Assembly (NCBI GenBank): GCA_013360285.1
Contig: JABWCM010000032.1
Location: 1 to 32,525 of the forward strand
Direction of reading: 5' to 3'
DNA from: Myxococcales bacterium
GTDB lineage: Bacteria > Myxococcota_A > UBA9042 > JABWCM01
Length of the DNA stretch: 32,525 bases
A program made the translations under genes and the position numbers. The notes under the pieces are model-generated. The model was given only the letters and a program-made list of their open reading frames with translations, searched no databases and was not told the origin of the DNA. Every line of letters starts with the position of its first letter. The stretch's first letter is position 1. Positions 1 to 7,780 of this stretch are shown here, one piece after another.

Positions 1-78
1 AAAACCTGCGCCATATTCCCGATATGACTCGGTTTTTTTCCGGGCATCGTGGCCAAAATCCTCGCGTCCAAGTCCGTC
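1..78 (-). mobile_element. Partial copy of palindromic repeat family B, cut by the window start
   Basis: Read on the minus strand, this stretch matches the middle of the two complete family B copies at 23160-23323 and 28941-29107: a CCGG followed by a run of A, then the core ATCGGGAATATGGCGCAGG, then T-rich sequence at the window edge. The other half lies outside the window. The inner boundary is uncertain; I see no clean terminal repeat before about base 90. No gene is visible in it. Confidence 0.55.
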
Positions 79-100
79 CCCATATTTTTTCACAAACTCA

Positions 101-263
101 GAGGGTCAGCTTCAAGCCGGAAGTGACCCTGGTCGAGCTAATTTAGCGCTGAATTGGCCGGGACCGGACTGAGGAATATCGGGAATATTTCGCAAGGACG
201 GGACTGGACAAGGCAGCCTAAATTAGCCGAACAGGGTTCACTTATCTATTTCCGCTGACCCTC
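101..263 (+). mobile_element. Complete MITE-like palindromic repeat, family A (copy A1)
   Basis: A 163-base unit bounded by perfect 10-base terminal inverted repeats (GAGGGTCAGC at 101-110, its complement at 254-263). Inside, 121-146 pairs with 218-243 with one mismatch and small bulges, and the centre holds GGAATAT-N5-ATATTTC, so the unit can fold almost end to end. A subterminal hairpin (GGGTCA...TGACCC, 103-129) lies in the left arm. TCA flanks both ends and could be a 3-base target duplication. It has no transposase, so movement in trans would be needed. A second, inverted copy sits at the right edge (96 of 98 bases identical). The element ends 28 bases before the next start codon, so it may carry or replace the promoter of that gene. 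Confidence 0.8.
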
Positions 264-291
264 TCAGAGCCCCGGCTTCCAAAAGGCTCTT

Positions 292-2166
292 ATGCAAAGT
301 TTCTTTTCGAAAATATTCCGTTCACAGCCCCTCGGGAAACTCGTGATGGGCTTGGTGTTGGGTTGGGTAGGCATCGCGGCTGTCGCGGTCGCGGTGGCGT
401 GGCCACGGCAGTCCATGTTGCCTGACGGGACCGTGCTGCACGAGCCGTTGCCGGCGGGGCCGTCGGATACGGGGGGGTTACAGGCCGGAAACACCGACGA
501 GCCGGTATTTGTATACGACGGTGATGACGAAGAACCGAATCGGGCATTGTTGGGGGAGAACGGTTCGAATGGGGCAGAGGTGGCGGCGCGTGAGGGTGCG
601 CCGGCTGGAGAGCCACGACCGGCCGGCAATCCCCCCGACGGTCAACCGGGAACCGGGAAACCAGGAACGGGTGGATCCGATGGGCCGAACGAGTCGGCGT
701 CGGAAGAGGACCAGGATTTGTCGGGCGAGGTGATTTATTCCGCCGAAGGTCCCAATGAAGCCGGCGAACGCCCCACCACCGCCGACGACAAAACGCCGCT
801 GGACAGAAATACAGAAAAGGAGGGGATGCTCCGTTACCACATGGTTTTTGACCCAACTGTTGTGCCGTTTAAACGAAATCTCGCCAAAGACCGGGTGCTC
901 GACGACGTTGCGTTGGTTGTGGGCGCTCCTGCAGCGAAACCACTTCCGATGTCTGGTTCGGTCACTTCTCCATCCCGGCAGACGTTTTGGGCGTCGTTGT
1001 TGGTAGAACTGAAGCCCGATATTCCGGTTCCAATTCCCAGTGTTTCGCCGCAGTCACAGATCTTGGAAGGATATACGACCCCAACGGTGTCAAAGCTCGT
1101 ATTTCTTAAAGATGGTGCCGATAATTATTATGTGATGGCCGATGCATCGGGGCGATTCCGGTTACAGTTTCTGATGGACGCACCGGTTCACTATTTTGGC
1201 CGAGAGTTGCCCCGTGGATTGTCCCTGGCGGAATCTCGCAAAAGTTTTCGTGGTTTTTTTGAACCCCCGTCGCCGTCCGTTGTAGCCAAAGCAAAGCGGG
1301 TGTGGACCAAAATCGGTGTGTCGCCGCAGATGAACCTCGATCAGGTGTTGTCGGGTTTGGTTGGTTGGTTTCGAGCGTTTGCTCCCGCCGACCCACCTCC
1401 GGATACCGGTGATGTCTATGTGGACATTTCGTTGGGGCAAGTCGGGATCTGTCGACATCGTTCACATGCCTTTGTGGTAACGGCGCAGGCGTTGGGAATA
1501 CCGGCGCGTTATGTTTCCAACGAAGCGCATGTGTTTGTGGAGGTGTGGATTGGAGGCGACAATCCCGGGTGGCTGCGTATCGATTTGGGAGGTGGCGCCG
1601 AAGGTTTGCAGGTATTGGGAGAAGAAGACCGGGTTCGTCATAATCCGCCGGGCTCGGATCCGTTTGCCGCCGGGTCTCGGGGGAATGGATTTGGGGGAAG
1701 TCATATTGCGGGAGCGGATGATGTCTTTGGGCTGCCGTCTATGGAGCCGGCGCGAGATCAGCCAGGTACAGACCTGCCGGGTGGTGCACTACCGTGGGAA
1801 ACAGCCATAAGCAGCGGGGGTAAAGGAGAGGCGCTGCCCGCTTCCGGAGGCAGCCGAGGTGGATTGTTACCGACGTTTACACGCATTCTACACGCGGAGC
1901 CGAGTTTGTTCCGGGGAGAAACAACCGTAGTGGATGGTGAACTGGTTGGGTTGGACGGCGTGGGAATCGGCAACATGCCAATACAGGTCCGGCTTTTGGG
2001 AGTGACACACGGCACCGACGATCGCGAACTGGGTGCGACCCGAACCGATTCATCGGGCAAATTCAAAGCCCGGGTTCATATTCCAGGTGAAATCGGCGTG
2101 GGGCGGTATCAATTGCTGGTGGATTCACCGGGAAACGCTGTATACGCGCCGTCCATAACCCGGTGA
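292..2166 (+). CDS. Membrane-anchored transglutaminase-like protein
   Basis: A 624-residue protein. An N-terminal hydrophobic helix (about residues 15-38) is followed by a long low-complexity Gly/Pro/Glu linker to about residue 175, which suggests a membrane anchor with an exported body. The middle holds a transglutaminase-core fold: Cys387 in GICRHRSHAF, His413 in EAHVFVEVW and Asp431 in LRIDLGG form the expected Cys-His-Asp triad. The last 100 or so residues look like an Ig-like or carboxypeptidase-regulatory-type beta domain. Family members act as peptidases or cross-linking enzymes; the substrate here is unknown. The ATG at 292 has a weak AAGG upstream. It stands alone, convergent with the amidohydrolase gene, and repeat A1 lies directly upstream. 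Confidence 0.8.
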   Translation: MQSFFSKIFRSQPLGKLVMGLVLGWVGIAAVAVAVAWPRQSMLPDGTVLHEPLPAGPSDTGGLQAGNTDEPVFVYDGDDEEPNRALLGENGSNGAEVAAREGAPAGEPRPAGNPPDGQPGTGKPGTGGSDGPNESASEEDQDLSGEVIYSAEGPNEAGERPTTADDKTPLDRNTEKEGMLRYHMVFDPTVVPFKRNLAKDRVLDDVALVVGAPAAKPLPMSGSVTSPSRQTFWASLLVELKPDIPVPIPSVSPQSQILEGYTTPTVSKLVFLKDGADNYYVMADASGRFRLQFLMDAPVHYFGRELPRGLSLAESRKSFRGFFEPPSPSVVAKAKRVWTKIGVSPQMNLDQVLSGLVGWFRAFAPADPPPDTGDVYVDISLGQVGICRHRSHAFVVTAQALGIPARYVSNEAHVFVEVWIGGDNPGWLRIDLGGGAEGLQVLGEEDRVRHNPPGSDPFAAGSRGNGFGGSHIAGADDVFGLPSMEPARDQPGTDLPGGALPWETAISSGGKGEALPASGGSRGGLLPTFTRILHAEPSLFRGETTVVDGELVGLDGVGIGNMPIQVRLLGVTHGTDDRELGATRTDSSGKFKARVHIPGEIGVGRYQLLVDSPGNAVYAPSITR

Positions 2167-2194
2167 CATGTTTGTCATGAGAATGCGGGTTAAG

Positions 2195-3307
2195 TTAAGG
2201 TTTGTCCAACGGCAGTCCGAGAAGTTTGGAGGCATTCCGGGCGTAGAGTTTTTCGAGTACCTCCCGCGGCAGTCCGATGCTGTCCACCTTCCAGTTACCT
2301 TGAATGGGCGAAGGATGGTCGATTTGGCGGTCGTTGGACTCGAGAAAACGCCAATGGGCATCGTAAAACGGTTTGATGTCGGCATATGTGGGCGGAATTT
2401 CGCCGTTGGATCCCAACATCAGCCCGTGGGGACCGATTCCGATGTCGGTCCCAAACAGGATACGATCCTGATGTTTGACAAACATCTGCCTCACTTTTTG
2501 GGCATCATGCCGCCCGATTTCTCCAACACGGGCTGCGATGTCTAGGACAACATTGGGAAATCGGTCCAAAAGTGAATCCACATAGTCGATGTCTTCCGGA
2601 TTGTTTCCAAAGTGAACACAAATAAACACGGTCTGGGGAAAATTCCCAACAACCCGATCCCGCGCGGCCAACAATTCGGCTCGGCGTGGATACTCCGGCC
2701 CCGCAAAAGACCAACTGGGATGGGCTTTCAGTTCGTCCCAGCGTTCGTTGTCAGGGGTCAGAGGTTCAAAAAATGCTTTGGGATCGCCGGTGTGAATCGC
2801 CACGGGCCAATTCAACTCGCCGGCTTTTTTCCAAATCGGATCCAACACCGGATCGTCGATGTCGACCAATACGCCGCTTTTCCATCGTAACCCCAAACCA
2901 AGATGTTTGGAAATTTTGAGCCCGCGATAACCAAACCGTTTTGCTGCAATTTCCATCCGAAATGTTTCCAATTCAGCAAAATCAGGTTCGTCAATGCGTG
3001 ACCAGTCCGGATTGTAAAAGTTGACCACTTTTCCCGGCATCTGTTCCGCAAGGCGAACCGCTTGTTCCATTCCGCGCCCCGGAGAGCCGCCGCTCAGATT
3101 GACCATCCAGCGAATGCCGTTCGTTTCCATCACTCGGGCAATGGCCGGTGCAGCACCGTAACTTAAGTGGGCATGGGCTTCGATTACCGGAATCCGTTGC
3201 GGTTTTGGCTCCTGGGCGACGATGGTGCCGGTTAAACACAACACGACGATGAACACGAGCCAATTGGGTTTTTCAGTCATCCACTTTAGCGGGTAAAAGT
3301 TAAGCAC
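2195..3307 (-). CDS. Exported amidohydrolase (Amidohydro_2-type TIM barrel)
   Basis: A 370-residue metal-dependent hydrolase. The metal-site signatures come in the family order: HAH in IEAHAHLSYG near residue 45, a His in AIHTGDP, a His in ICVHFGN and an Asp in LFGTDIGIGP. A hydrophobic stretch (about residues 15-31) ending at an Ala before QEPKPQ is a Sec signal peptide, so the enzyme is probably periplasmic. The GTG at 3307 is preferred to the ATG at 3280 because AGGAG lies 7 bases upstream of it; the ATG has no comparable site. The family decarboxylates or hydrolyses varied small molecules; neighbours give no hint of the substrate. The gene ends 28 bases from the convergent transglutaminase gene. 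Confidence 0.85.
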   Translation of the reverse strand: MLNFYPLKWMTEKPNWLVFIVVLCLTGTIVAQEPKPQRIPVIEAHAHLSYGAAPAIARVMETNGIRWMVNLSGGSPGRGMEQAVRLAEQMPGKVVNFYNPDWSRIDEPDFAELETFRMEIAAKRFGYRGLKISKHLGLGLRWKSGVLVDIDDPVLDPIWKKAGELNWPVAIHTGDPKAFFEPLTPDNERWDELKAHPSWSFAGPEYPRRAELLAARDRVVGNFPQTVFICVHFGNNPEDIDYVDSLLDRFPNVVLDIAARVGEIGRHDAQKVRQMFVKHQDRILFGTDIGIGPHGLMLGSNGEIPPTYADIKPFYDAHWRFLESNDRQIDHPSPIQGNWKVDSIGLPREVLEKLYARNASKLLGLPLDKP

Positions 3308-3610
3308 AACACCACTCCTGTTCCGAACTGCTGCGGACCAGCAGAGCCTTCGACTTTGACCTATTTTAACGCAAAAGGAACAACTTGCTAACCCGGATTT
3401 GTCACCAGGTTGGGCCGCTGCGGTTTCGCCGTGAATCGTTGTGATAAATCGTGACGAATGTCATTTGTCGGTGGCAAACGTTGTCTTTTTTGCGGACAAT
3501 ACGCACCATCGGTGTAGTTGAACTGCGACTGTGCCGACGATTGAAGGTCTGCCCGGTGTTCTTCCGTCGGTTTGAACGAATTGGTGCGCCGGTAAAACAA
3601 GGTATCCTGT
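3308..3610. other. Divergent intergenic region, no gene seen
   Basis: About 300 bases between the divergent amidohydrolase and MBL-fold genes. It must hold both promoters, but I see no convincing -35/-10 pair, repeat or RNA gene. The reading frames crossing it lack ribosome binding sites and resemble no family I know. Confidence 0.5.
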
Positions 3611-4492
3611 TTGGCTGATCGATTTACGGTCCGTTTTTGGGGCGTACGCGGCGGAATTCCAACTCCGGGACCGCATATGTTGCGTTACGGAGGGAATACT
3701 TCCTGTGTCGAGGTGCGGTGTGGTGACCGCTTACTTGTTTTCGATAGCGGAACAGGGATTCGTAACCTCGGTGAGCAGCTTGTGTTGTGTGGATCTGCGT
3801 CGCTGGCGTTGTTTTACACCCACATGCACTTAGACCATGTAATGGGCCTCCCTTTTTTTGCGCCGCTCTACCTCGGCACAACCCAGTTGGACATTTATGG
3901 GCAACAGACAGCCCACGGAGGGCCTCGGGAAGCGTTGGTGAAGCTGATGACCCATCCGCTGTTTCCCGTGGAACTTGAGCAGTGTTCTGCTCGGTTACAG
4001 TTTTTTGGGTTGAAGCCCGGACAAGAACTTGATTTGGGAGACGGTATCAAAGTCATCACCGGTTTATTAAATCACCCAGGAGACGCCTTGGGTTACCGGA
4101 TTGAGTACCGATCCCGAGCCGTGGCCCATGTCACGGACACCGAGCATTTTGCCGACCGTTTGGATCAGAACGTGGTCGCGTTGTGCAAAAACGTTGACGT
4201 GATGACTTACGACGCGTCGTACTCCAATGACGAGTATTGTTACAAGCAGGGAGTCGGCCGAAAAGGGTGGGGCCACAGTACTTGGGAAGAAGCGATCCGT
4301 GTCGCCGTTGCGGCAAACGCAAAAAAGCTGGTGCTGTTTCATCACGATTTTACCCATACCGATGCGGATTTGGATTCGATACGCGACGGTGCGATGTTGG
4401 CTCACAACAATGTTATCTTAGCGCAAGAAGGGATGGAAATCGATGTCGCAACAGGCACATACGTGGTTATTCCCCGATCGTCTGTTATTTGA
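3611..4492 (+). CDS. Metallo-beta-lactamase-fold hydrolase (Lactamase_B_2 type)
   Basis: A 293-residue soluble MBL-fold protein. It opens with RFWGVRGGIPTPGP, the start typical of the subgroup that includes cyclic-nucleotide phosphodiesterase-like and RNase Z-like proteins. The metal motif HxHxDH is present as H71-M-H73-L-D75-H76, with a further His in NHPGDALGYRIE, an Asp in VTDTEHF and HHDFTHTD near the C terminus. It probably hydrolyses a phosphodiester or related bond in the cytoplasm; the exact substrate cannot be read from sequence. The start is a TTG at 3611 with AAGG 8 bases upstream; no earlier in-frame start is plausible. Its 3' end overlaps the convergent pseudouridine synthase gene by 8 bases, leaving no room for a separate terminator. 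Confidence 0.85.
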   Translation: MADRFTVRFWGVRGGIPTPGPHMLRYGGNTSCVEVRCGDRLLVFDSGTGIRNLGEQLVLCGSASLALFYTHMHLDHVMGLPFFAPLYLGTTQLDIYGQQTAHGGPREALVKLMTHPLFPVELEQCSARLQFFGLKPGQELDLGDGIKVITGLLNHPGDALGYRIEYRSRAVAHVTDTEHFADRLDQNVVALCKNVDVMTYDASYSNDEYCYKQGVGRKGWGHSTWEEAIRVAVAANAKKLVLFHHDFTHTDADLDSIRDGAMLAHNNVILAQEGMEIDVATGTYVVIPRSSVI

Positions 4493-5180
4493 ACGGCAGC
4501 TCCGAAATCACTTGTTTCCACCAGTCGGGTTCCGGGGCCTCAAAACGGATGATTTCTTGAGTTGTCGGGTGGGCAACGGTCAACGCCCGCGCGTGTAACA
4601 TAAGGCCTTGGGAACACGGCCGCCCGCCATACTTTCGGTCACCTAAAATCGGTGCCCCGGTCGCGGCCAGTTGAACGCGGATCTGATGTGGGCGTCCCGT
4701 TTCAGGAAACACCCGTAACATCGCTGCGGATGCGCTTGCGGACTCAGTAACATAACGTGTGACGGCGGGGAGTGTGCGGGCAACGGGTTCATCAAAAACG
4801 CTGACGTATCGTGTGATCGTGTTTTTGCGAAGATAATGACGCAGTGTTCCGCTTGGCGACGCTGGTGCCGGCGACACGACCGCTACATATTCTTTCTCCA
4901 CGGTACGCTTCCGCCATTGTTCGGATAGCCGGCTGGCTGCCTTGCTGGTTCGTGCCAACACGACGACCCCGGTCACGTCACGATCCAACCGATGCACAAT
5001 CCCGCAGAACACATCGCCGGACACCTTCTGCTTTTCCTGATACAACCGCTGTTTAGCCCAATCATACAGGCTTGGATCAAACGAATTGTCCGGCTGAAGC
5101 GGCATATTGGCCGGCTTTGATAACACCAGTAGGTGATTGTCGGAATAAAGTACGTGTGGGGTAAGGCAAGAGGCGGTCAT
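4485..5180 (-). CDS. RluA-family pseudouridine synthase
   Basis: A 231-residue RNA pseudouridine synthase without an S4 RNA-binding domain. The catalytic signature is HRLDRDVTG, with Asp66 as the nucleophile, followed by LARTSKAA. The C-terminal RluA motif GRPHQIRVQLA...GAPILGDRKYGG is complete. It would isomerise uridine to pseudouridine in rRNA or tRNA; which of the RluA, RluC/D or TruC subtypes applies cannot be decided. The Thr in DVTG, where Ser is usual, is a conservative change. The ATG at 5180 has CAGG a few bases upstream. The gene lies 22 bases downstream of the Cys-rich lipoprotein gene on the same strand and may be co-transcribed with it, though no functional link is evident. Confidence 0.88.
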   Translation of the reverse strand: MTASCLTPHVLYSDNHLLVLSKPANMPLQPDNSFDPSLYDWAKQRLYQEKQKVSGDVFCGIVHRLDRDVTGVVVLARTSKAASRLSEQWRKRTVEKEYVAVVSPAPASPSGTLRHYLRKNTITRYVSVFDEPVARTLPAVTRYVTESASASAAMLRVFPETGRPHQIRVQLAATGAPILGDRKYGGRPCSQGLMLHARALTVAHPTTQEIIRFEAPEPDWWKQVISELPFK

Positions 5181-5202
5181 AAAACCTGGCGGTCGGGTTT
5201 AT

Positions 5203-5682
5203 CTAACCATCGGTCTTCTTAGCACAACATGGTTTGGTACAACCTTCCGGACAGGCTTGCCCTTCTTTTTTTGCACAACATGGTTTGTCACAACCTTCCG
5301 GACAGGCTTGCCCTTCTTTTTTTGCACAACATGGTTTGTCACAACCTTCCGGACAATTTTTGCCTTCCATTTTTTTTGCGCAACATGGTTTGTCGCAGCC
5401 TTCCGGGCAGGCTTTCCCTTCCCCTTTGCCGGCGCAACATGGTTTGTCACAGCCTTCCGGACAGCCTTTTGCGTCCGCGGCGGCTTGTCCCGGGCAACAA
5501 CCTTTCTGATCTCCGGCAGCCCCGGTTTTTCCTGCACAACAGTCACCGCCGGCTGTTGGCGTGGCGGCGCCGGTCTGTTGACCTTTGTCTTCCGATTGCG
5601 CGGTTTTGGTGCTTGCACACCCCATGCCGACAAAGAACATCACCAACGATACGAACATCCAGAACTTTGTAGTCACTTTCAT
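5203..5682 (-). CDS. Small lipoprotein with five Cys-rich CPEGC-x3-CC repeats
   Basis: A 159-residue protein, start at ATG 5682 chosen because AGGAG lies 6 bases upstream; the adjoining GTG at 5685 would be only 3 bases from it. A hydrophobic signal ending VGMGC is a lipobox, so the mature protein is lipid-anchored. After a Gly/Ala/Gln linker carrying two CC pairs come five 17-18-residue repeats of the form CPEGCDKPCCAKKEGQ. The mature part is about one-fifth Cys, with many Lys. This composition suggests metal binding like a metallothionein, or a disulfide-rich surface rod. That is inference; I recognise no named family. The rlu gene follows 22 bases downstream. Confidence 0.8.
   Translation of the reverse strand: MKVTTKFWMFVSLVMFFVGMGCASTKTAQSEDKGQQTGAATPTAGGDCCAGKTGAAGDQKGCCPGQAAADAKGCPEGCDKPCCAGKGEGKACPEGCDKPCCAKKMEGKNCPEGCDKPCCAKKEGQACPEGCDKPCCAKKEGQACPEGCTKPCCAKKTDG
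5206..5466 (-). repeat. Five tandem 51/54-base coding repeats
   Basis: Three units of 51 bases (5206-5256, 5257-5307, 5308-5358) and two of 54 bases (5359-5412, 5413-5466) encode the Cys-rich repeats of the lipoprotein. The two units nearest the 3' end are almost identical in DNA, indicating recent duplication, so the copy number may vary between strains. Confidence 0.85.
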
Positions 5683-5910
5683 CACCTGCTCCTCACAACC
5701 TGATTACGGCGGCACAACCCCGTTCACATCGGTTTGTGACAGCGGGACGGCCAAACTCCGAGACACGCGTCTCACACCGGTTGTCTACGACGTTCGTTTC
5801 GTTGGGTCAAGGCAGGAATGTTCCAATGAACTCAAATAATATTCTGGACATCCACAGTCCGTAGCCGCGGAACGGGCGGAACCATTGACCTTGTTGCTGC
5901 CATCGTTATA

Positions 5911-7167
5911 GTGCGCGACATGAATAGGAACTCCAGACAATCGCTTTCAGCACCCCGCGCCGCTTCGGCACCGATGGAATCATCTCCGGAAAGCCGGTAT
6001 TTGGCTGATGTTCTCAAAGTCGACCCCGGCCATGATTGGCGTCAGTTGACCCACGGATTTCATACCTATCCCGGTCGAATGTTTCCGGACATTCCCCGCC
6101 GTTTGCTGGCCGAGTTTGGTGGCCCCAACACACGGATTTTGGACCCTTTTTTGGGAAGCGGTACCACGCTGGTTGAAGGCATGCTGCGTGGGTGCCGCGG
6201 TTTCGGGGTCGATGTACATCCACTTGCGGTCCGTGTGGCAAGGCTGAAATGCAGTGTGTGGCCCCAAGATGAGCTCGAAGAGCTAGTGGTATTGGCCGAA
6301 CACATTGCCGAAGAAGCCCATCGCCGTGCCCGTTCCCGGGAAAAAACAACGTTTCGGGAAGCGGCCAATCCGGTGTTGGCCCGGTGGATCGAACCTCATA
6401 TACGATACGAAATTGCTAATATAAAAGAGGGAATCGCCGAGGTAGAGTGGTCGCGGGGCCGAGATGCGCTGGAAATGGTGTTGTCCAGCATTCTCGTCAA
6501 AGTGTCGAACCAACATACGGATAGCTCCACAGTTCGTAAAGTCGCGTCTTTGCCCCGCGGGTTTACAAGTCAATTTTTTGGTCAACGTGCAATGGAACTC
6601 GCCGGGCAGTTGGATAGATTTGCCCAACTGGTTCCTCCGGGGACCCGGGCGCCGAAGATTGCAGTCGGCGACGCCCGTCACCTTCGGGGAATTCAGGAGG
6701 GAAGTATCGACCTTGTGATTACGTCGCCGCCTTATCTTGGAACGTACGATTATGCGTTTCATCAACGATTACGGTCAATTGTGCTTGGAGTCGAGACTAC
6801 GGCTGCGATGAATTCCGAAATCGGCGCCCGACGGCACACCGAACAATCTCCGGAGCAGGCGCTTTCGTTTTGGCGAGCCGATTTGGAATCGTCGCTTCTG
6901 GAAATCAGGCGTATGTTACACCGCGCCGGCGAATTGTTTGTCTTGATCGGCAGCTCGCGGGTCGGTGACCGACGATTTGACAACGCAACATTGCTGAGCG
7001 AAGCGGCGCAGCGTGCCGGTTTGGTGTTAAAAGCCGGCGCAACACAAAGGATAGGAAAGGTGCGGCGGAGTCCAGGGGCAGACAAATCCGCCCAAGAAAC
7101 CATGACTGAGTCTCTGTTGTGGTTTCGGGTGGCCGAACGGAACCCAAATCCTGAACTTATGCGGTAA
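5911..7167 (+). CDS. SPPY-type amino-methyltransferase, probably DNA N4-cytosine or N6-adenine
   Basis: A 418-residue AdoMet-dependent methyltransferase. The AdoMet-binding motif I is DPFLGSGTT (residues 78-86) and the catalytic motif IV is TSPPY (271-275), separated by a helical insert of about 180 residues. Motif I before motif IV is the gamma order of amino-methyltransferases. SPPY rather than DPPY is more usual in N4-cytosine enzymes. The preceding HTYPGRMFP block is typical of this group. No restriction endonuclease gene adjoins it, so it is an orphan here; an RNA substrate cannot be excluded. The start is uncertain: GTG 5911, ATG 5920 or ATG 5971. None has a strong ribosome binding site, and a TTGACC/TTATAG pair at 5885-5911 would, if a promoter, favour a later start. 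Confidence 0.8.
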   Translation: MRDMNRNSRQSLSAPRAASAPMESSPESRYLADVLKVDPGHDWRQLTHGFHTYPGRMFPDIPRRLLAEFGGPNTRILDPFLGSGTTLVEGMLRGCRGFGVDVHPLAVRVARLKCSVWPQDELEELVVLAEHIAEEAHRRARSREKTTFREAANPVLARWIEPHIRYEIANIKEGIAEVEWSRGRDALEMVLSSILVKVSNQHTDSSTVRKVASLPRGFTSQFFGQRAMELAGQLDRFAQLVPPGTRAPKIAVGDARHLRGIQEGSIDLVITSPPYLGTYDYAFHQRLRSIVLGVETTAAMNSEIGARRHTEQSPEQALSFWRADLESSLLEIRRMLHRAGELFVLIGSSRVGDRRFDNATLLSEAAQRAGLVLKAGATQRIGKVRRSPGADKSAQETMTESLLWFRVAERNPNPELMR

Positions 7168-7189
7168 ATTATTGAAAATCGGTTCGTTG

Positions 7190-7780
7190 TCAGTGCTGTG
7201 TCCGAGTGGATGCTGAAAACACAAACGGATAAATAATCACACACGGTTCGTTAAAATCACCTGAAAATTCCAGCCCTTCCAAAGCTTCAATGATGCAGGC
7301 GTTGACGTTTGTGGGCATTTGGCTTTCAAAAATACTCCGCCGAACCAGTTTGCCTCCCCGTTCGATCCCCAACTCGACTTTGACTTTTCCAGCAAGTGAC
7401 GGGTTATTTTGGACTTCGTTTCGGTAACATTGGGTCACGGCGCCGAGACGGGTGCGAACAGTTGTTTGGATTCGTTCAAAAGTGCATCCGGCTCCGGGCG
7501 GTAGTGGATCGGTAGGTTTGAGTTTGGGGCCACCGCCCGGATCGGTGAGTTTAGGCGGGTTTGTTTCTTGCGTGGTAGTCCGGCTGGAAGGCTCGTTCGG
7601 TTTGTTGTTTGGTTCGGGGAAAGACGAAGTGCAGGCGCATACGACGCCGGCGGTAACCAACAAAACTCCCAACGAAACCGCCGCCAATGTGGTTCCGCCG
7701 CCATCCACACCACACTTCTGGCGAATTACAAATAAACGAGAAACAACAAAGAAGTTGCCGAATAGATGGGCTAATCCCAC
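7190..7780 (-). CDS. Lipoprotein-like protein with AgmX/PglI C-terminal domain
   Basis: About 196 residues. A hydrophobic segment ends in VVCAC-TSS, a plausible lipobox, followed by a Pro/Thr/Lys-rich linker. The last 90 residues match the AgmX/PglI C-terminal domain seen in myxobacterial motility and envelope proteins: one Cys in TQCYRNEV, then GKVKVELGIERGGKLV, a second Cys in NACIIEALEGLEF and a third in EPCVIIYPFVF. It is probably an envelope protein of TonB-like architecture. The start chosen is GTG 7780, with GGGAG 5 bases upstream and inside the end of the rhomboid gene (10-base overlap), implying coupled translation. GTG 7708 would give a shorter, cleaner signal peptide but has a weak ribosome site. 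Function unknown. Confidence 0.7.
   Translation of the reverse strand: MGLAHLFGNFFVVSRLFVIRQKCGVDGGGTTLAAVSLGVLLVTAGVVCACTSSFPEPNNKPNEPSSRTTTQETNPPKLTDPGGGPKLKPTDPLPPGAGCTFERIQTTVRTRLGAVTQCYRNEVQNNPSLAGKVKVELGIERGGKLVRRSIFESQMPTNVNACIIEALEGLEFSGDFNEPCVIIYPFVFSASTRTQH

Noticed and set aside
290-856. Long minus-strand frames opposite the transglutaminase-like gene
   Set aside because: Pro/Arg-rich composition typical of antisense reading of GC-rich coding DNA; no ribosome site or family match.
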